DNA of 23,294 bases. It comes from CAZLYK01 sp964563495 (GTDB lineage: Bacteria; Acidobacteriota; Blastocatellia; RBC074). Positions within the stretch are counted from its first letter, which is position 1; every line of letters begins with the position of its first letter. The translations under genes were made by a program, and so were the position numbers. The stretch is taken from assembly GCA_964563495.1 (NCBI GenBank), contig CAZLYK010000080.1:1-23294 (forward strand). The letters are read 5' to 3'. Under the pieces are notes generated by a model that was not told the origin of the DNA, did no database searches, and saw nothing but the letters and a program-made list of their open reading frames with translations. Positions 8,358-17,068 of this stretch are shown one piece after another.

Positions 8358-10750
8358 CCAGTGAAGAACGCGCAGCACAGATAGCCGAGTTTGCCCAGAC
8401 ACTGTGCCTGGCCGACAACTACCGAACACTGCTCGCCACCATAGTGCAGGAGCTTTGCACCTACCTGGAAGCCGATAACATACTGGTCTGGATCCTCGAC
8501 AGCGACCAGAATGAGTTACGCTGCGAGGCTTCGCGCCTGACGACGCTCGATCGCATGAAGGCCGGAGAGGTTTGCCCCGCCGACGCGGGCATTCTCTCGC
8601 AGATGCTGCAGGCCGACCGACCGCGGCGGCTCGACAACCTCCAGGCGACACGCCATCTCTCGGTGGTCGAGGGGGAGATCATGCGGTCGGCCATGTTCGC
8701 GCCGATGCGCAACCGCAAGCGCGCGATCGGCGTGCTCGAGGCGATCAATAAACGCGGCGGCCAGTTCACCGATGATGACGCCGAGCTGCTCGGTGATTAC
8801 GCACGTCTCGTCGCTCCTGTCGTCGCCGCCTGGCTCGCCCAGGAGACGATGGACACGCAGATGCTCAACGCCTTGACCCGGCTGACGAATCTCTTCGACG
8901 TCAGCCAGTCGTTCAATTCGACGATTGAGATGGATGAGCTTGTCCCGATCATCACCAGCCGGACGGCGAACGTCATGGAGGCTGAATCGTGCAGCCTCTG
9001 GCTGGTCAAGCGGCCGCTCATGGTCTGCCACGACGTCTACGGCAATTACCGCGAGGACCTGGTCGGACAATCCGAGACCGATGCCGGGACGATCATCGGA
9101 GACATGCTGCGCAGCGATAAGCCGATCGTCGTCGACGATCAGGATGATCCGCGCCTCATCCGCCGGCGCACCCATTTCGAGACCGGATCGGTTCAGTCTC
9201 TGATCTGCGCCCCGGTCAAATATGAGGGGCAATGGCTCGGGGCGATCGAGGTCGCCGACCGGCTCGACGGGAAGAAGTTCACCGAAGACGACGGTGTCCT
9301 GCTGGCCGAGGTCGCCGGGCAGGTGGCCAGCGCGCTGCGCAACGCCGAAAGGCACGAGGCCGAGCGCAAGGTCAAGGAATTGAAGGCCCTACTCCATACC
9401 AGCCGCGAGATCACCTCGACGCTGGATCTGGACCGCATGCTCGCCGTCGTCGTCAATCAGGTGGCGACGCTGATCCCCTTCGATCGCTGCGCCATCGCGC
9501 TGATCAACAAGGGCCGCTACCAGATCAGCGCAATCGCCGGTGAATCAGAGGTCAGATTCAAAGACCCGCAGATCAAGGAGTGGAATGAGATTACCGACTG
9601 GGCCGGACAATTCACCGAAGAACTTTATGTTTCAGAAGAGAACGGCGAGATTAAATCCGACCGGCCGGAGAGGCGCGAGAAATTTCGCGCGCATTTCAAT
9701 TCGAGCGGCATGAAGAGCCTCTACATTCTCCCGCTCAAAGACGAGGAAGGCCCGCTTGGGCTGCTCACCATGGAGAGCCAGACTCCGGACTTTCTCTCGA
9801 CCTCGCACCTGGAACTGCTCAGGATCTTCGCCGGACAGGCGACCGTCGCGCTGCGCAACGCGCAACTCTACCGCCAGGTCCCGCTGATCGGCGCCCTCAA
9901 GCCGATCGCCGAAAAGCAACGCGCATTTCTGGCCATGCCCAAAGCCAAGCGTGCGGTCGTGCTGGGCGCGGCGGCGCTGGTCTTACTGGTCCTGGTCTTC
10001 TTTCCCTGGAATCTCAAAGTCGGCGGGCGTGCCTATGTTCTGCCGACCCGGACCACGCCCGTCAGCGCTCAAGTCGAGGGCATCATCGCCCAGGTCAATT
10101 ACAACGAGGGCGATATCGTACCCGCCGGCGCCGTGGTCGCCACGCTGCGCGGTGATGAGCAAAGGCTCAACCTGAATGAGGCCCAGGCCCGTCACGACAT
10201 TATCGCGCGAGAGTTGACCCGCCTGCAGGCCGTCTCAGGCGCGGCCTCGGCGCAGATCGAGCGAGTCAAACTCGATCAGACACAGCGTGAGATCGCAGCT
10301 TTCCAGACCAAGGTCGAACAGACTCAGATCCGTGCACAGTTCAGCGGGGTGATTGTCACCCCAAGGTTAGAGGAAAAAAGGGGCCGCTTCATCCAGCGCG
10401 GCGAGGTCTTCTGCGAAACTGCCGACATCAATCCGGTGGTCATCGAAACAGCCGTCCCGGAAGACGACATCGGACTGGTCAACACCGGCCAGGAGGTCTG
10501 GCTCAAGGCCAATGCCTTCCCCGAACGTAAATTCACCGGCCGGGTCACGCGGGTCAGCCCCCAGGCGACCATCGAAGAAGGCGATCGCGTCTTTATCGTC
10601 CGCGCCGAGATAGACAACCCCAATCAGGCTCTGCGCACCGGGATGATCGGTCGAGTCAAAATCCTGACCGGCGATCGCAGCGTCGGCTATGTCCTCCTGC
10701 GCGAACCCATGCGATGGCTCCGCAAGAAGCTCTGGCAATGGACACCGTGA
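8354..10750 (+). CDS. GAF-GAF-GAF-TM-HlyD fusion protein
   Basis: This 798-aa protein has an unusual layout. Three GAF-like domains lie at about 20-165, 195-335 and 355-512 (each ending in a long helix such as ASALRNAERHEAERK or VALRNAQLY). One membrane helix follows (about 533-552), then a HlyD-type periplasmic adaptor part: split lipoyl/barrel-sandwich (VSAQVEGIIAQVNYNEGDIV, about 575-605), a short coiled coil, the returning half (IRAQFSGVIVTPRLEEKRG) and a beta-barrel. It has no ATPase or kinase catalytic motif. GAF domains usually bind small ligands or regulate partners, so this may be an adaptor whose export activity is gated by a cytosolic signal. The 4-nt overlap with the kinase gene suggests equimolar expression, and the GAF region is a plausible phosphorylation target. 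The C-terminal tail (REPMRWLRKKLWQW) resembles that of the M50-HlyD protein. Confidence 0.85.
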   Translation: MTSEERAAQIAEFAQTLCLADNYRTLLATIVQELCTYLEADNILVWILDSDQNELRCEASRLTTLDRMKAGEVCPADAGILSQMLQADRPRRLDNLQATRHLSVVEGEIMRSAMFAPMRNRKRAIGVLEAINKRGGQFTDDDAELLGDYARLVAPVVAAWLAQETMDTQMLNALTRLTNLFDVSQSFNSTIEMDELVPIITSRTANVMEAESCSLWLVKRPLMVCHDVYGNYREDLVGQSETDAGTIIGDMLRSDKPIVVDDQDDPRLIRRRTHFETGSVQSLICAPVKYEGQWLGAIEVADRLDGKKFTEDDGVLLAEVAGQVASALRNAERHEAERKVKELKALLHTSREITSTLDLDRMLAVVVNQVATLIPFDRCAIALINKGRYQISAIAGESEVRFKDPQIKEWNEITDWAGQFTEELYVSEENGEIKSDRPERREKFRAHFNSSGMKSLYILPLKDEEGPLGLLTMESQTPDFLSTSHLELLRIFAGQATVALRNAQLYRQVPLIGALKPIAEKQRAFLAMPKAKRAVVLGAAALVLLVLVFFPWNLKVGGRAYVLPTRTTPVSAQVEGIIAQVNYNEGDIVPAGAVVATLRGDEQRLNLNEAQARHDIIARELTRLQAVSGAASAQIERVKLDQTQREIAAFQTKVEQTQIRAQFSGVIVTPRLEEKRGRFIQRGEVFCETADINPVVIETAVPEDDIGLVNTGQEVWLKANAFPERKFTGRVTRVSPQATIEEGDRVFIVRAEIDNPNQALRTGMIGRVKILTGDRSVGYVLLREPMRWLRKKLWQWTP

Positions 10751-10825
10751 ATAGACAGGATTAACAGGATTTTTGCAGGATTAAACAGGATTGTTTTACT
10801 GGTTTGTCTTTGATCCTGTCTATTC
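10749..10825. repeat. ACAGGAT-family inverted repeat
   Basis: The 13-nt arms GAATAGACAGGAT (10749-10761) and ATCCTGTCTATTC (10813-10825) flank further ACAGGAT units (AACAGGAT, TGCAGGAT, AACAGGAT). The left arm begins inside the stop codon of the GAF-HlyD gene, and the right arm ends 8 nt before the SD of the next gene. Confidence 0.85.
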
Positions 10826-10846
10826 TCTTCTCAGAGGATGGATTAA

Positions 10847-12022
10847 ATGAAGAAGCCCCCGATATTTCTCTTCGCCGCGATCTGCATTTTGCCGAGCTGT
10901 CTGATCGGCTGCAGCGGCGAGAAACAGCCGTGGCCGGTCGGGCGGAAAGAAGGGGTCGCTTCAGAGGCGCCTTCGAACCCGATCGCGGTTGAGGTTTTCG
11001 AAGTCAAGACCCCGGCCGAGCCCGATGATCAGTTGATCCCGGCCGTCATCTCGGTCGAGGGCACCGCCATGATCCTCGCTCAGCGCGACGGAATTCTGAT
11101 TGAGTTGCGCGGCCAGGAAGGATCCAGGGTTGCCAAGGGCGAGCTTCTCGCCCGGATCAATGATGATGATCAACGCGCTCAGCTTCGCCAGGCCGAACTC
11201 GAAGCCAACCGCCTGGGGATCGAGGAACAGCAATACCAGGCCATGGTCAAAGTCAATCAGACCGAGCTGGAACAGGAAAAGCAGCTGGACGAAGACGGAT
11301 TGACCAGTAAGAGACAGGTCAATCGCGCTCAATACAAGCTCGACGTCACGATCAAGGAGCTGGAAAGATCGCGCCTCGCCACACAGGCCGCGCGCGCCAA
11401 AATCGATGCGATCAAAATCGAGATCGAAAAGTCGAGCATCCGCGCCCCGATCGGCGGAATCGTCACCCATCGCTTTGTCAGGCTCGGCGCGGGTGTGGTC
11501 AAAAACGACAAGCTCTTCGAGGTCTCACAGGTCGACCAGCTTCAGGTCAAATTCCAATTGCCCCAAACTGTCGGGGCCGGGCGACTGAAGCCGGGCGGTC
11601 TGGTCAGACTCTCTCTGCCTGAAAGCGACGGCGTGACCGCACAGGCCCGGATCCGCAGGATTGACCCGGTCGCCGACGCCGCCAGCAATACCATCGGCTA
11701 CCTCGCCGACGTGGTGGGCAGCCCGGGCGGGTTGATTCCCGGCGCCGCAGTCAATGTTCGCGTCCCCGGCGTGGGTGGGGCGGCCAAATACACGATCCCG
11801 CTCACTGCCTTTCATTCACCGGCCGAATTGCGCCGCGGCTCGGCGGGCGCCCTCTTTGTGGTGGAGGACGATAGATCCGCCGCCCGCGCAGTCTGGATCA
11901 ACTCGATCGAGGGCGACCAGGTAGAGATCGGATCGGGTCTGATCGCCGGTGACCGCGTCATCATCAAGCCGGCGGCCGAACTCAAAGCCGGCAGCCCGGT
12001 TAAGATTACGGGCACCCGGTAG
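10847..12022 (+). CDS. HlyD/RND-type periplasmic adaptor lipoprotein
   Basis: The 391-aa product is a membrane-fusion-protein subunit that would bridge an inner-membrane pump to the outer membrane. It has a lipoprotein signal with lipobox CLIGC (Cys22). The first lipoyl half (GILIELRGQEGSRVAKGELL, about 85-105) is followed by a long coiled-coil hairpin (about 110-190, rich in Gln/Glu/Lys), the second lipoyl half (SSIRAPIGGIVTHRFVRLG) and beta-barrel and membrane-proximal parts ending in LKAGSPVKITGTR. The ATG has an AGAGGA SD 8 nt upstream. It lies between the GAF-HlyD and M50-HlyD genes on the same strand, but no RND, ABC or TolC partner is nearby, so the pump must be elsewhere or the adaptor works with the M50 membrane protein. 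Confidence 0.9.
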   Translation: MKKPPIFLFAAICILPSCLIGCSGEKQPWPVGRKEGVASEAPSNPIAVEVFEVKTPAEPDDQLIPAVISVEGTAMILAQRDGILIELRGQEGSRVAKGELLARINDDDQRAQLRQAELEANRLGIEEQQYQAMVKVNQTELEQEKQLDEDGLTSKRQVNRAQYKLDVTIKELERSRLATQAARAKIDAIKIEIEKSSIRAPIGGIVTHRFVRLGAGVVKNDKLFEVSQVDQLQVKFQLPQTVGAGRLKPGGLVRLSLPESDGVTAQARIRRIDPVADAASNTIGYLADVVGSPGGLIPGAAVNVRVPGVGGAAKYTIPLTAFHSPAELRRGSAGALFVVEDDRSAARAVWINSIEGDQVEIGSGLIAGDRVIIKPAAELKAGSPVKITGTR

Positions 12023-12054
12023 CTTTTTCTGACTGAAGCAGAGAATAGACAGGA

Positions 12055-12240
12055 TATAGCGGTTTTCAGGTTCGTGCGTCCTGTCAGACGCACGACCGTC
12101 AGGGAGGGCGTCTGACAGGACGCACGAACCTGAAAACCGCACCGGTAACATTGGTCATCAATCAATGCTTACCCTGTGGCAGCGATTTTCACGTTTGTGC
12201 GACCGCGTCCTCGCGGTCGCACAAACGTGAAAATCGCTAT
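12055..12240. repeat. Composite of three hairpins with matching outer ends (MITE-like)
   Basis: Hairpin 1 has perfect 32-bp arms (12059-12090 and 12109-12140, 18-nt loop). Hairpin 2 is imperfect (GGTAACATTG 12144-12153 with CAATGCTTACC 12163-12173). Hairpin 3 has perfect 27-bp arms (12181-12207 and 12212-12238, loop TCCT). The outermost ends, ATAGCGGTTTTCA and TGAAAATCGCTAT, are complementary at 12 of 13 positions, so the whole block looks like one unit. It is embedded in ACAGGAT repeat sequence (AATAGACAGGAT before, AACAGGATTG after) directly upstream of the M50-HlyD start. Confidence 0.85.
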
Positions 12241-12261
12241 AACAGGATTGAGCGGCTGAAG

Positions 12262-14454
12262 ATGGATAAATTTCGGACTGATCTCAAAATCATACGGCAG
12301 GTGCAGAGCGGGGAAGAGATCTATATCATCAAAGACCCGGTCGCTCTCAAATACTTCCGTTTCAGCCCGCTTGAAGTCAGCGTCTTTCGAAATCTCAACG
12401 GCGAGCGGAGTTACGACGAAGTGGCCAGGATGGTGACGGCCGAGACCGGCGTAGCTGTCTCCGGATCCCACATCGCCGGCTATGCCGGCACAATGAAGAA
12501 GCTCAACTTCATTGAGGTCTCAGCCAGCGAGAAGAGCCTCATGCTGCTCGAACACATGCGCGAAGAGCGCAAGCGCGCAGCCAAGGTTGGGTCCGAGGGC
12601 GGCGATATCTTCTATCAACGCTTCCCCCTCTATGATCCCGACCAGCTCTACAACCGGCTCATGAAGTACATCGGGTTTCTCTGGACGCGGGAATTTTTCA
12701 TCTTCAGTCTGATCCTCTTTTCGCTGGCCGCCACGATCATCATCTCTAATTGGGAGATGGTTGGCGCCGGGCTGACCCAGCTCAGGTCATTTCAGAGCGC
12801 GGGCGATGTCGTCAAGTTCATCGGGGTGCTCTTCGTGGTGATCATCTTTCACGAGAACGGGCACGGTCTGACCTGCAAGCGTTTCGGCGGCGAGGTCCAC
12901 GAGGTCGGCTTTATGCTGATCTATTTCATGCCGGCCTTCTACGCCAACGTCAGCGACGCCTGGACGTTTCAGAGCAAAGCCGCGAAATTATGGGTGACAT
13001 TTGCCGGGGCCTTTGTCGAATTGATCATCAGCTCGATCGCTGCTTTCGTCTGGTACTTCTCGGCGCCGGGATACCTGACCCACGAGGTGGCGTTCACTCT
13101 CATGCTGGTCTCGGGTCTTTCTTCAATCCTTATCAACATGAACCCGCTGATCAAGCTCGACGGGTACTTCGCCCTGGTCGATTACCTGGAGGTCCCAAAC
13201 CTCAGCGAAGACGCGTCCAGATACGTCTCTACCCTGGCAAAAAAATATCTCTTCGGGTCGCCGGTCAAGCTCCCCGACTACAAGCCCCGGCTGAAGCTGA
13301 TATTCCTGATTTACGGGCTGCTCTCATTCTTTTACCGCATCTTTTTTCTGACCGTCGTGATCATCTTTTTCTACCGCACGATTACCGGATGGTTTCCGGA
13401 TTCAGGCGTTTACATCTTTCCCTTCTTTGCCTTCATGCTGCTCCGGAAAAAACTGATCCCACTCTGGAATGGAATCCGCCGCGGCTACGTCGATAAAAAG
13501 GAATTGCTCATGAAACCGAAGTCGCTGGTCATCGGGGTGTCATCGCTGGCTGTCGTCCTGCTTTTATTGTTTGCGCTGCCGCTGCCTTACTGGTACGAGA
13601 CGTCGTTCGTGATCGACCCGGCCGAGCGTGTTCCCGTCAGAGCCGTTGCCCCGGGCTTTATCAGCGGCATCGTCGTCAGGGAAGGTGAGTCGGTCAGGCG
13701 CGGAGCCCTGCTCGCCGTCTTGCGAGATCCCGATCTGGAGCAGAAGAGGGAGTCATTGCGCGCGCAGACGGCCGTCCTCGATCGTCGCGTGCTGATCGAG
13801 CGGGCGCAGGGAGACACTGCTGAAGCTCTTGCCATCGAGCGTCGCCGAGCGCAGCTTGGCAACGAGATTGCCGAAGTCGATGCTCACCTCCAGCAACTCA
13901 ACCTGATGGCGCCGATCGACGGGGTCGTCGTCACGCCAAAGCTCGAAGACCGGCTCGGAGCGATGCTCAAACCCGGAGCCGAGTTCTGCGAACTCGCCGG
14001 GTCGGGCGTCCCCAAAGTCCGCCTGACGATAGATGATTGGGATTTGCAGGATGTCGAGGCCGGAGCCCCAGCTGCCCTCAGGTTCAATGCCCTGAGCGGC
14101 CGCAAGATCGACGGCCGCGTCACCAGCATCGCACCCGCGTCTGAGATACATAAGCGACTGACACAGGCTGCCGCCGGTGAGCAGAACCCGGTCATGATCA
14201 ATGCCGGCGGGCCTGCCGTTCCAACCAGGAAGCTCTCCGTTCGCGAACAGGAAGAGGCCGCCGCGTCAAAGGCGAACACTCCGTTCGAAGCTCCCTTGAC
14301 CCGTTACGAGGTCCTGATCGAGATGAGCGGTGATACATCCGAAATCAAACCGGGCATGTCCGGCCAGGTCAAGATCTATGGCCCCAATCGCCCACTCGGC
14401 ATCCGAATCTGGCGGTCCGTCCGCAATTGGTTCCGGTCACAGATCTGGTGGTAA
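12262..14454 (+). CDS. PqqD-like / site-2 protease (M50) / HlyD fusion membrane protein
   Basis: The 730-aa product has three parts. The N-terminal 90 residues resemble a PqqD-type winged-helix peptide-binding domain (YIIKDPVALKYFRFSPLE, VFRNLNGERSYDEVARMV). Next is a multi-pass M50 zinc protease with the HExxH motif His197-Glu-Asn-Gly-His201 and a third ligand Asp300 in NPLIKLDGY. After about residue 415 a hydrophobic helix leads to a HlyD-like lipoyl region (VRAVAPGFISGIVVREGESV, about 457-480), a coiled coil, the returning half and a barrel. The layout matches proteins often annotated as putative peptide zinc metalloproteases of peptide-export loci. The role inferred is binding a leader peptide, cleaving in or near the membrane, and passing the product to the envelope. 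I start at ATG 12262; the in-frame upstream extension to 12151 would translate the hairpin repeats. The SD is weak. The C-terminus RSVRNWFRSQIWW echoes the GAF-HlyD tail. Confidence 0.9.
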   Translation: MDKFRTDLKIIRQVQSGEEIYIIKDPVALKYFRFSPLEVSVFRNLNGERSYDEVARMVTAETGVAVSGSHIAGYAGTMKKLNFIEVSASEKSLMLLEHMREERKRAAKVGSEGGDIFYQRFPLYDPDQLYNRLMKYIGFLWTREFFIFSLILFSLAATIIISNWEMVGAGLTQLRSFQSAGDVVKFIGVLFVVIIFHENGHGLTCKRFGGEVHEVGFMLIYFMPAFYANVSDAWTFQSKAAKLWVTFAGAFVELIISSIAAFVWYFSAPGYLTHEVAFTLMLVSGLSSILINMNPLIKLDGYFALVDYLEVPNLSEDASRYVSTLAKKYLFGSPVKLPDYKPRLKLIFLIYGLLSFFYRIFFLTVVIIFFYRTITGWFPDSGVYIFPFFAFMLLRKKLIPLWNGIRRGYVDKKELLMKPKSLVIGVSSLAVVLLLLFALPLPYWYETSFVIDPAERVPVRAVAPGFISGIVVREGESVRRGALLAVLRDPDLEQKRESLRAQTAVLDRRVLIERAQGDTAEALAIERRRAQLGNEIAEVDAHLQQLNLMAPIDGVVVTPKLEDRLGAMLKPGAEFCELAGSGVPKVRLTIDDWDLQDVEAGAPAALRFNALSGRKIDGRVTSIAPASEIHKRLTQAAAGEQNPVMINAGGPAVPTRKLSVREQEEAAASKANTPFEAPLTRYEVLIEMSGDTSEIKPGMSGQVKIYGPNRPLGIRIWRSVRNWFRSQIWW

Positions 14455-14456
14455 CC

Positions 14457-14524
14457 GGGGGGAATAGACAGGATTGACAGGATTTTACCTGAACCAAGCT
14501 TGTTCATCCCGTCTATTTACCCCC
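14457..14524. terminator. ACAGGAT-family inverted repeat between convergent genes
   Basis: GGGGGGAATAGACAGGAT on the left pairs imperfectly with ATCCCGTCTATTTACCCCC on the right. It starts 2 nt after the M50-HlyD stop and overlaps the stop of the convergent M50 gene (14517-14519). It is placed to act as a bidirectional terminator. Confidence 0.6.
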
Positions 14525-15590
14525 TGATCCGTCTCTTCCAGTTTGGCCATTGGCCGATGGCATAGACCAGCGCACGATATATCACGTAGAGCACCAGCAC
14601 CCGATACTCTTTGACGGCGAATGTCCAGATGACGAAGGCCGTCACCGCGAGCTTGAGCGCCAGACTTGCCGTCATCACGTAGAACAGCTTGCGAGCCCCA
14701 GCGGATTGAGGAAGCTCCGCCCAGGATTTACGCAGGTGCTCCCAGGGGCGGGCCGGAATCGGCTGATCGAGCGCGATCGCGACCGCCTTCAGGTAGTCCG
14801 AATTTTTGAAGATCGAGTAACTGTAAAGCAGAAAGTAGATAGTCTGCGGGAGCAGTACGGCGAGCAGCAGGTAATGGCTGAAATAGTGGAAACAGACGAG
14901 CAGGGCGAGCCAGATGTAGATATCGACCACTGTTCCCATGCTCAAATACCAGAGCAGAGCTTTCCGCTCTTTGAGGACGTTGGTATTCGAGAGAACCGCG
15001 AAATGCGCGTTGCTGCGAATGACGATCTCAGGGACTTCGCCGCCGTGATAACGCGTGACCACCGCGTGTCCCAGCTCGTGGAGCAGCGCGATCGGGATGA
15101 ACGCCAGGTAATAAAGGATGATCGTCGCTATCGGATGCTCTCGCGCCGCGGCCGCAACTTCGTCTACGAATCGCCCCCAATCGGCGATCAGCAGTACGAG
15201 ACACACGGCCAGCGCCGACAGCGTGACGACCGCGAACCACGGCCGGGCTATCCACCGGACGATCGGTGATAGCTTTTCGGTCAGCCGTGACGCGTTGAAA
15301 AGCCGGTAATGACGGCTCGCTTCGCTCGTGCCCTCGAAAAATCCGTTCTCGGCAAAACCGTTCACGCTCTCGCGCAATTGCTCGATCGTGATCCTGAAGC
15401 CGAGCCGCGCGGGTATCTGCTGGTTGAGATCTTCCAGTGTCAGACCGTCGCACATCTGCAGAAACTCCCACATCTGACGGTTGATGATCCGGGAGGAGAA
15501 CCTGGGATGCCGGATGTAGACCATCCCATTATTGAGTATCTGCGCTTCAATGCCGCTACGACAGATCGGGCGTTCAGGATCGTAAGCCAT
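14517..15590 (-). CDS. PqqD-like / M50-type membrane protease without HlyD part
   Basis: This 357-aa protein is a shorter relative of the M50-HlyD protein. Its N-terminal 90 residues again look PqqD-like (VYIRHPRFSSRIINRQMWEF, LEDLNQQIPARLGFRI). Membrane helices follow and carry the zinc motif His171-Glu-Leu-Gly-His175. The expected second motif is divergent: instead of NPxxxLDGY it reads IFKNSDYLKAVA, where Asp265 could be the third ligand. No lipoyl or coiled-coil part follows. It is convergent with the M50-HlyD gene and divergent from the histidine kinase gene (48 nt apart). No SD is visible before the ATG. The leader is AT-rich and contains a TTTTAGATTTTGGATT unit. It probably handles the same class of peptide as its larger neighbour, or assists it. 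Confidence 0.85.
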   Translation of the reverse strand: MAYDPERPICRSGIEAQILNNGMVYIRHPRFSSRIINRQMWEFLQMCDGLTLEDLNQQIPARLGFRITIEQLRESVNGFAENGFFEGTSEASRHYRLFNASRLTEKLSPIVRWIARPWFAVVTLSALAVCLVLLIADWGRFVDEVAAAAREHPIATIILYYLAFIPIALLHELGHAVVTRYHGGEVPEIVIRSNAHFAVLSNTNVLKERKALLWYLSMGTVVDIYIWLALLVCFHYFSHYLLLAVLLPQTIYFLLYSYSIFKNSDYLKAVAIALDQPIPARPWEHLRKSWAELPQSAGARKLFYVMTASLALKLAVTAFVIWTFAVKEYRVLVLYVIYRALVYAIGQWPNWKRRIRG

Positions 15591-15638
15591 ATCGATTTTA
15601 AGTTTTAGATTTTGGATTGAGCCGGTCAGTGCCCTGTT

Positions 15639-16640
15639 ATGAGTTTGCAGAGAAAAATATATCTTGTGATTGCCTGCGCTCTGGCGCTCTCACTGATCGA
15701 GCTGCTGCTCGGCAGCCTGGGTGTTTCTCTGCTCTGGCGCGGTCTGGTACTTCTTGCCGGAATAGCGGTGACTGCTTTTATCGCCGCGCGTCAGCTCAGA
15801 CAGTTTAATTCGGACATCTCGGCGATCCGCGAGGCGGTCGATCAGACTGCCCGCGGGGAGTTCGAGTCGGAGATTGCCGTTTCCGGCGCGGACGAAATCG
15901 CCGCAATCGCCGAATCCATCAGGGTCATGCGCGGCAGGATCGCCGAAATGGGACGGCACATGGTCGAATCGCTGCGGATCGAGTCACTCAACCTGCTCGG
16001 CTCGATCCTGGTCCATGACATGAAAAACCTGTCTTTCCGCCTGCACTGTCTCAGTCAGAACCTGACGGCGAATTACGCAGACCCCGATTTCCGCGAATCA
16101 CTAGTCAGGACCCTCGATTATACGACTGATCAGATGGACCAGATGGTACATCGATTCCGCCAACAGAAGGAAATGATTGTCGTCAAATTGCGCGCCAATC
16201 TCAACGAAATCGTCCATTCAGCCCTGGGTAACCTGCGTCGCGATGGAGAGAGGATCTCGATCAGCGAGTATTACGGCGAAATCCCCCTCGTCTGGGCCGA
16301 CGCCCTGCTGCTCGAAAACGCCATCTTCAATATCGTCGAGAACGCCCGCGAAGCCATGCCTCAGGGCGGAATCCTCGCCGTCCGAACGAGTACCACCGAC
16401 GCCGCTGAGAACGGCCACGGCTACGTGCTGATCGAAATCGGAGATTCCGGACCCGGCATGTCTGAAGAATTCATTCGTAAAGACCTCTTCGCCCCATTCG
16501 TCACGACCAAACCCCGCGGCCTTGGTCTGGGTCTTTATACCTGCCTGCAGGTCATCCGCATGCACGACGGCAAGATCACCGTCCAGAGCGAGCCGGGGAG
16601 GGGAACAGTGTTTTGTATCTATTTACCGATTATCGATTAA
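15639..16640 (+). CDS. Membrane sensor histidine kinase, PrsK-like
   Basis: This 333-aa kinase has two membrane helices at the N-terminus (about 7-28 and 33-50) with almost no periplasmic loop, then a HAMP-like linker (about 50-105). The phospho-acceptor box LVHDMKNLSFRLHCLSQN has His126; the HDxKN pattern is that of the PrsK kinases of PEP-CTERM systems. The ATPase domain shows the N box (ENAIFNIVENAREAM, about 226-240), D269 in EIGDSGPGM, an F box and GLGLGL (294-299). With so little outside the membrane it may sense the membrane itself or an intramembrane partner. Its partner regulator (17073-18473) is separated from it by an inserted four-helix-bundle element. Confidence 0.9.
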   Translation: MSLQRKIYLVIACALALSLIELLLGSLGVSLLWRGLVLLAGIAVTAFIAARQLRQFNSDISAIREAVDQTARGEFESEIAVSGADEIAAIAESIRVMRGRIAEMGRHMVESLRIESLNLLGSILVHDMKNLSFRLHCLSQNLTANYADPDFRESLVRTLDYTTDQMDQMVHRFRQQKEMIVVKLRANLNEIVHSALGNLRRDGERISISEYYGEIPLVWADALLLENAIFNIVENAREAMPQGGILAVRTSTTDAAENGHGYVLIEIGDSGPGMSEEFIRKDLFAPFVTTKPRGLGLGLYTCLQVIRMHDGKITVQSEPGRGTVFCIYLPIID

Positions 16641-16641
16641 T

Positions 16642-17068
16642 CGATTTTGGATTTTGGATTTTAGATTTTGGATTTTGGATGAATGAGCAACAATTCAAAG
16701 ATCGTACGAAGAAGCTGGCGCTGAGGGTGCTTAAACTGGTAGAAGCTTTACCAAAAGGGTATACAGCAGAAGTGATTGGCAAGCAATTACTGCGTTCAAG
16801 CACTTCAGTGGGCGCAAATTATCGCGCCGCGTGTCGTGGAAGGTCCTTAGCTGACGTCATAGCTAAGCTCTGTATCGTTGAAGAAGAGGCTGATGAATCA
16901 CTCTATTGGATGGAATTATTGATTGAGTCCGGTCTCATTCCCGAAACCAAACTCACCAGCCTGATGGTGGAAACAAATGAGATTATTGCCATGACCGTTG
17001 CTTCAATAAAGACCCTTCGCACAAAAAATATCCAAAATCCAAAATCTAAAATCCAAAATCCAAAATCG
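16642..17068. mobile_element. IVS-like element: four-helix-bundle gene within perfect 39-bp inverted repeats
   Basis: Arms 16642-16680 and 17030-17068 are perfect reverse complements over 39 nt, each built of TTTTGGAT/TTTTAGAT units. Between them lies a gene of the 23S rRNA intervening-sequence protein family. The element starts 2 nt after the histidine kinase stop and ends 4 nt before the regulator start, so it splits a two-component operon. ACCGAT occurs at 16625-16630 and at 17069-17074, but 11 bp separate the left copy from the arm, so it is not a convincing target duplication. In RNA the ends would pair into a long duplex, as in rRNA IVSs that RNase III removes. Confidence 0.75.

Noticed and set aside
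12151..12261. In-frame N-terminal extension of the M50-HlyD protein.
   Set aside because: It would translate parts of hairpins 2 and 3 and a repeat copy; the conserved domain begins directly after ATG 12262.
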